From the NCBI GenBank assembly GCA_030592655.1, contig JAUVIQ010000155.1:1-7546 (forward strand): a DNA stretch of 7,546 bases, written 5' to 3'. The position numbers and the translations under genes are program-made. This stretch comes from Planctomycetales bacterium (GTDB lineage: Bacteria; Planctomycetota; Phycisphaerae; SM23-33). This document shows, piece by piece, positions 5,469 through 7,546 of this stretch (within the stretch, counting starts at the first letter, position 1; each line of letters begins with the position of its first letter). The notes below the pieces were generated by a model that saw nothing but the letters and a program-made list of their open reading frames with translations, did not search any database and had not been told where the DNA came from.

Positions 5469-6143
5469 TCAATTAGAGTCCGCCCACGGATCGGACGGAC
5501 ACGGATAAATTGGTAGAACATCTGGTCCAACAGCCCGCGGAAGGGTTTTCGTGGGCTGTTGGTTTTCTTCGATTGCCAGCATTCGGCGTTTCAGTTCGAC
5601 CCCGCCGGGGGCGGAAAAGCCCCCTATCGCCCCACCGGCGTGGATGACACGATGACAGGGCACCACCAGAGGAAGGGGATTCCTTCCAAGTGCAGCCGCT
5701 ACTGCCCGAGCGCTTCCCGGCTTGCCTATAGCGCCGGCCAGCCAGGAATAACTCCGCGTCCAGCCATAGGAAATACCCCTGCAAGCACGCAACACCCGCC
5801 CTGCAAAGGTTTTCGCCGAAGGTAAATCGCAGGCAACATCGTCGAACCCGACAGCCTGCCCGTTGAAATACGCCCACGACAGATCGGCAATATCGGCGAA
5901 CTCATCGGGGTTTTCAGCCGAGCCGGGATACTCAAAGGCCAACAGGTCTTTCAGGTCGGCCGCGCTGTAGTGTGGAAGGACGATTCGCACCAGCCCGTCA
6001 GGGCTCTTTACCGCCCCCATCGGCCCGGCGGCGGTCGTCCAGATAGCATACGGCGAAGGTGAGTCCATGCGGAAATGGTAAGCGGAGACTTCGAGAGACG
6101 CAAGCAGGCGGAACTGGCCACTGAAGTGGCCAGTCCTCGTCAT
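5469..6143 (-). CDS. ogt: Methylated-DNA--protein-cysteine methyltransferase
   Basis: This repairs O6-alkylguanine (and O4-alkylthymine) by moving the alkyl group irreversibly to its own cysteine. The active site is VPCHRV with Cys163. The DNA-binding helix carries the Arg finger in GSARAV (Arg146), followed by NPLPLVVPCHRVIHAGG and the usual GGFSAPGGVELKRRML. The 224 residues are longer than the usual 150-190, at both ends. The start at 6143 overlaps the PilZ gene stop as ATGA, but residues 1-25 have no family likeness and include a 22-bp hairpin (6113-6134). Met26 (6068) fits where the family domain begins, though its ribosome site is poor. The last 30 or so residues (after MLAIEEN) are encoded by the terminator of the convergent PEP-CTERM gene and lack family likeness. 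It is probably cotranscribed with the PilZ gene. No Ada-type N-terminal domain is fused. Confidence 0.93.
   Translation of the reverse strand: MTRTGHFSGQFRLLASLEVSAYHFRMDSPSPYAIWTTAAGPMGAVKSPDGLVRIVLPHYSAADLKDLLAFEYPGSAENPDEFADIADLSWAYFNGQAVGFDDVACDLPSAKTFAGRVLRACRGISYGWTRSYSWLAGAIGKPGSARAVAAALGRNPLPLVVPCHRVIHAGGAIGGFSAPGGVELKRRMLAIEENQQPTKTLPRAVGPDVLPIYPCPSDPWADSN
5527..5569 (+). terminator. Intrinsic terminator of the PEP-CTERM gene
   Basis: CCAACAGCCCGCG (5527-5539) pairs with CGTGGGCTGTTGG (5550-5562) over 13 bp including one G-U pair, with a 10-nt loop and TTTTCTT behind it. It lies 62 bp after the PEP-CTERM stop. On the minus strand no T run follows, so it works in the plus direction. 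It also lies within the coding 3' end of ogt. Confidence 0.88.
6113..6134. repeat. Perfect 10-bp inverted repeat at the start of ogt
   Basis: ACTGGCCACT and AGTGGCCAGT are exact reverse complements separated by GA. It falls just after the overlap of the PilZ stop and the upstream ogt start. In the ogt message it would form a strong hairpin 45 nt before Met26. It could be a small intergenic repeat that got translated, or a translation-coupling or attenuation element. Confidence 0.75.
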
Positions 6144-6901
6144 GCGGCCCCGCCGGCGGTTCGGCGCCGACCATTGTGCCTCTGAAATTCGCGGACGATC
6201 CGACTGATGCGCCCAAGCGTCTCCTGCCCGCGTTGAGATTCATTAAGCCCTACAAACTGGAACGCCATCAACACCACACCACGATCGTCGTCTATCCGCT
6301 GGCGGAATTGCGCATCGGCCAGAACGGATTCAAACTCCTGCCCGACCTTGATGCAAACGCCGATAATATCGCCGGTATCGACGTCCGGAGCGGTCCTGTT
6401 GGGAAGTCTGATCTGGAATCCGCCGCCGGAGATGTTCGTTACCCACCCCTCCCATTTTATGGACCGGTCCCCGTCCTGTCCGCCATGCCAGAACGTAGCC
6501 AGTACCGACCGGTTGGCGGGGATATTGACGCGATTGTAGGCTCGCCGCTGTACCCGCTGCATCTTCAGCGGAACGGGCACGCACACAGCGTTATTCGTCT
6601 GGCCTGCATCGACTTTTACCTGGCAGATCGCTTCGACCGGCGTGTTGAAGATATGCTTGTGATGCCCCAGTTTGAACGTGAAACCGAGCATCAGACCTTC
6701 GGTTATTTCGGGTTCGGTGCCGGAGCGACTCGTGGGAAATTGCAGCCAGAGTTTATCCTGGCCTTGCTTAATGATCCCGCTGCGCAGATTGTACCAGAGG
6801 CCTCCGACCCGGCATGTTACGGAGACGGGAACCTTCCGGCGAATCGCCTCATTAAGGCAAGTGTCGATCTGACCTCGATTCAATTCCTGGATGAGAGCCA
6901 T
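6140..6901 (-). CDS. PilZ domain protein, c-di-GMP receptor
   Basis: The 253-residue protein has a YcgR-like layout. Residues about 1-112 form an N-terminal beta domain (PilZN-like), and about 115-225 form a PilZ domain. Both halves of the c-di-GMP site are present: QRRAYNR, with Arg120 and Arg124 as the RxxxR switch, and NISGGG, with Asn156, Ser158 and Gly161 as (D/N)xSxxG. A basic C-terminal tail follows (HNGRRR). It should be a cytoplasmic receptor that changes shape on binding c-di-GMP and acts on motility, adhesion or polysaccharide output; the target cannot be read from sequence. The ATG at 6901 has GAGGG 4 nt upstream. The stop overlaps the upstream start of ogt by 4 nt, and the membrane protein gene lies 103 bp upstream on the same strand, so an operon is likely. 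No flagellar gene is in view. Confidence 0.92.
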   Translation of the reverse strand: MALIQELNRGQIDTCLNEAIRRKVPVSVTCRVGGLWYNLRSGIIKQGQDKLWLQFPTSRSGTEPEITEGLMLGFTFKLGHHKHIFNTPVEAICQVKVDAGQTNNAVCVPVPLKMQRVQRRAYNRVNIPANRSVLATFWHGGQDGDRSIKWEGWVTNISGGGFQIRLPNRTAPDVDTGDIIGVCIKVGQEFESVLADAQFRQRIDDDRGVVLMAFQFVGLNESQRGQETLGRISRIVREFQRHNGRRRTAGGAA

Positions 6902-7004
6902 TTTTCCCTCGCTATATCAACTTGCTTCACCGCCCTGCCCATAAGTTAGTTTCGACAGAAGGAGGATACGACTTTACCAGTCCCCCGCACGGAAATGCCC
7001 GTTT

Positions 7005-7546
7005 TCAATCGGTCAATTCAGCCCGGATTTGTTCGGCATGGGGCAACTTCGGTCCGGTCAAAGCCACCACAAGACCCGGAAGCGAACAGAACATCGGTAC
7101 AAGCCTGGCTACCAGCGCCAACACCAGGATTTCACTATCAGAAACCGCGCCGACGGTAAAGAACGCCAGGAAGAAAAACTCGACCACCCCAAGCCCGCCG
7201 GGGCTTATCGGAACCGCCGCGATAATGTAAATAATCGGGACGTACAGGAAGAACTGATACCACGCGATATCCAGTCCCAGGCTCCAGGCAGACAGCATGA
7301 TTCCGATTACGAAAACCGTCTGCCCGATGAACGTAATCCCGACAGCCCTGGTAAGCGCCATCGGTCGGCGACCATAAAGACTGACTGCCTCGCCGGCCAG
7401 AACGACGTATCGCTGCATGGGCAAACGCGAAATAATCTTACCCAGACGGAGAAACCGTCGAAGCCTTCGGCTCAAGAGCACCGCCAGCGTAACGACCGTA
7501 ACGGCCAGCACTGCCGATACGATAATGGCCGGGGTCCTGATCCGGT
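7005..7546 (-). CDS. UPF0104/LPG-synthase-type membrane protein, C-terminal part
   Basis: The reading frame stays open to the window edge, so the true start lies beyond 7546; an in-frame GTG at 7511 is internal. About 179 residues are visible. They include several membrane spans: TPAIIVSAVLAVTVV, GITFIGQTVFVIGIML, FFLYVPIIYIIAAV, EFFFLAFFTVGAV and LALVARLVPMFCSLPGLVVAL. The loop VPISPGGLGVVE is the signature of the lysylphosphatidylglycerol synthase transmembrane region family (UPF0104, also called flippase-like or AglD-like), which handles lipid-linked molecules in the membrane. The catalytic LPG synthase domain is not at this C-terminus, so this is likely the stand-alone type. The exact substrate is unknown. 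It is the first visible gene of the minus-strand run with the PilZ and ogt genes, suggesting a shared transcript. Confidence 0.85.
   Translation of the reverse strand, partial: RIRTPAIIVSAVLAVTVVTLAVLLSRRLRRFLRLGKIISRLPMQRYVVLAGEAVSLYGRRPMALTRAVGITFIGQTVFVIGIMLSAWSLGLDIAWYQFFLYVPIIYIIAAVPISPGGLGVVEFFFLAFFTVGAVSDSEILVLALVARLVPMFCSLPGLVVALTGPKLPHAEQIRAELTD

Noticed and set aside
6176..6949. Plus-strand frame of 257 codons
   Set aside because: It is antisense to the PilZ gene, whose motifs are clear. GC-rich codon bias explains the open antisense frame.

Overview
The window looks like a piece of a planctomycete chromosome, most likely from the Phycisphaerae/Sedimentisphaerales side. This is inferred from a PEP-CTERM surface protein with an Arg-rich tail and the W-x5-NW-x4-VP opening common in those bacteria, from a large lipoprotein of planctomycete style, and from gene-sparse stretches full of small repeats. 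It is not proven. No rRNA, tRNA, CRISPR array or intact transposase was seen.

Layout. Positions 1-918 hold no convincing gene. They carry at least six separate repeat structures: interlocked inverted repeats, a 24-bp tandem pair, two 28-bp palindromes sharing a GCGCGCGC core, GGGACTTG words, an 11-unit array of a 10-bp GTTCC repeat, and a 4-unit 8-bp repeat. A lipoprotein of unknown function follows on the minus strand (919-2157). A strong plus-strand promoter (2272-2299) precedes a tiny, very basic 25-residue gene (2387-2464) that may be a small ribosome-associated protein. It meets amrS (minus, 2467-3495) tail to tail with 2 bp between the stops. A nested perfect 31-bp inverted repeat (3513-3592) separates amrS from a small plus-strand membrane protein (3618-3866). 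A REP-like hairpin with the GGGGACATTCT motif lies at 3897-3980.

From 4063 a consensus sigma-70 promoter drives a leader of about 230 nt with several hairpins, then a secreted PEP-CTERM protein (4331-5464). Its intrinsic terminator (5527-5569) lies inside the 3' end of the convergent gene ogt.

The right part is a minus-strand run that reads, in transcription order, a partial UPF0104/LPG-synthase-like membrane protein (7546-7005), a PilZ c-di-GMP receptor (6901-6140) and an Ogt-type DNA alkyltransferase (6143-5469). The last two overlap by 4 nt. The genes do not form one pathway: there is surface/envelope material, one c-di-GMP effector, one DNA repair enzyme and one radical SAM enzyme. The candidates most worth following for undescribed biology are the PEP-CTERM leader RNA, the tiny basic gene and the repeat cluster.
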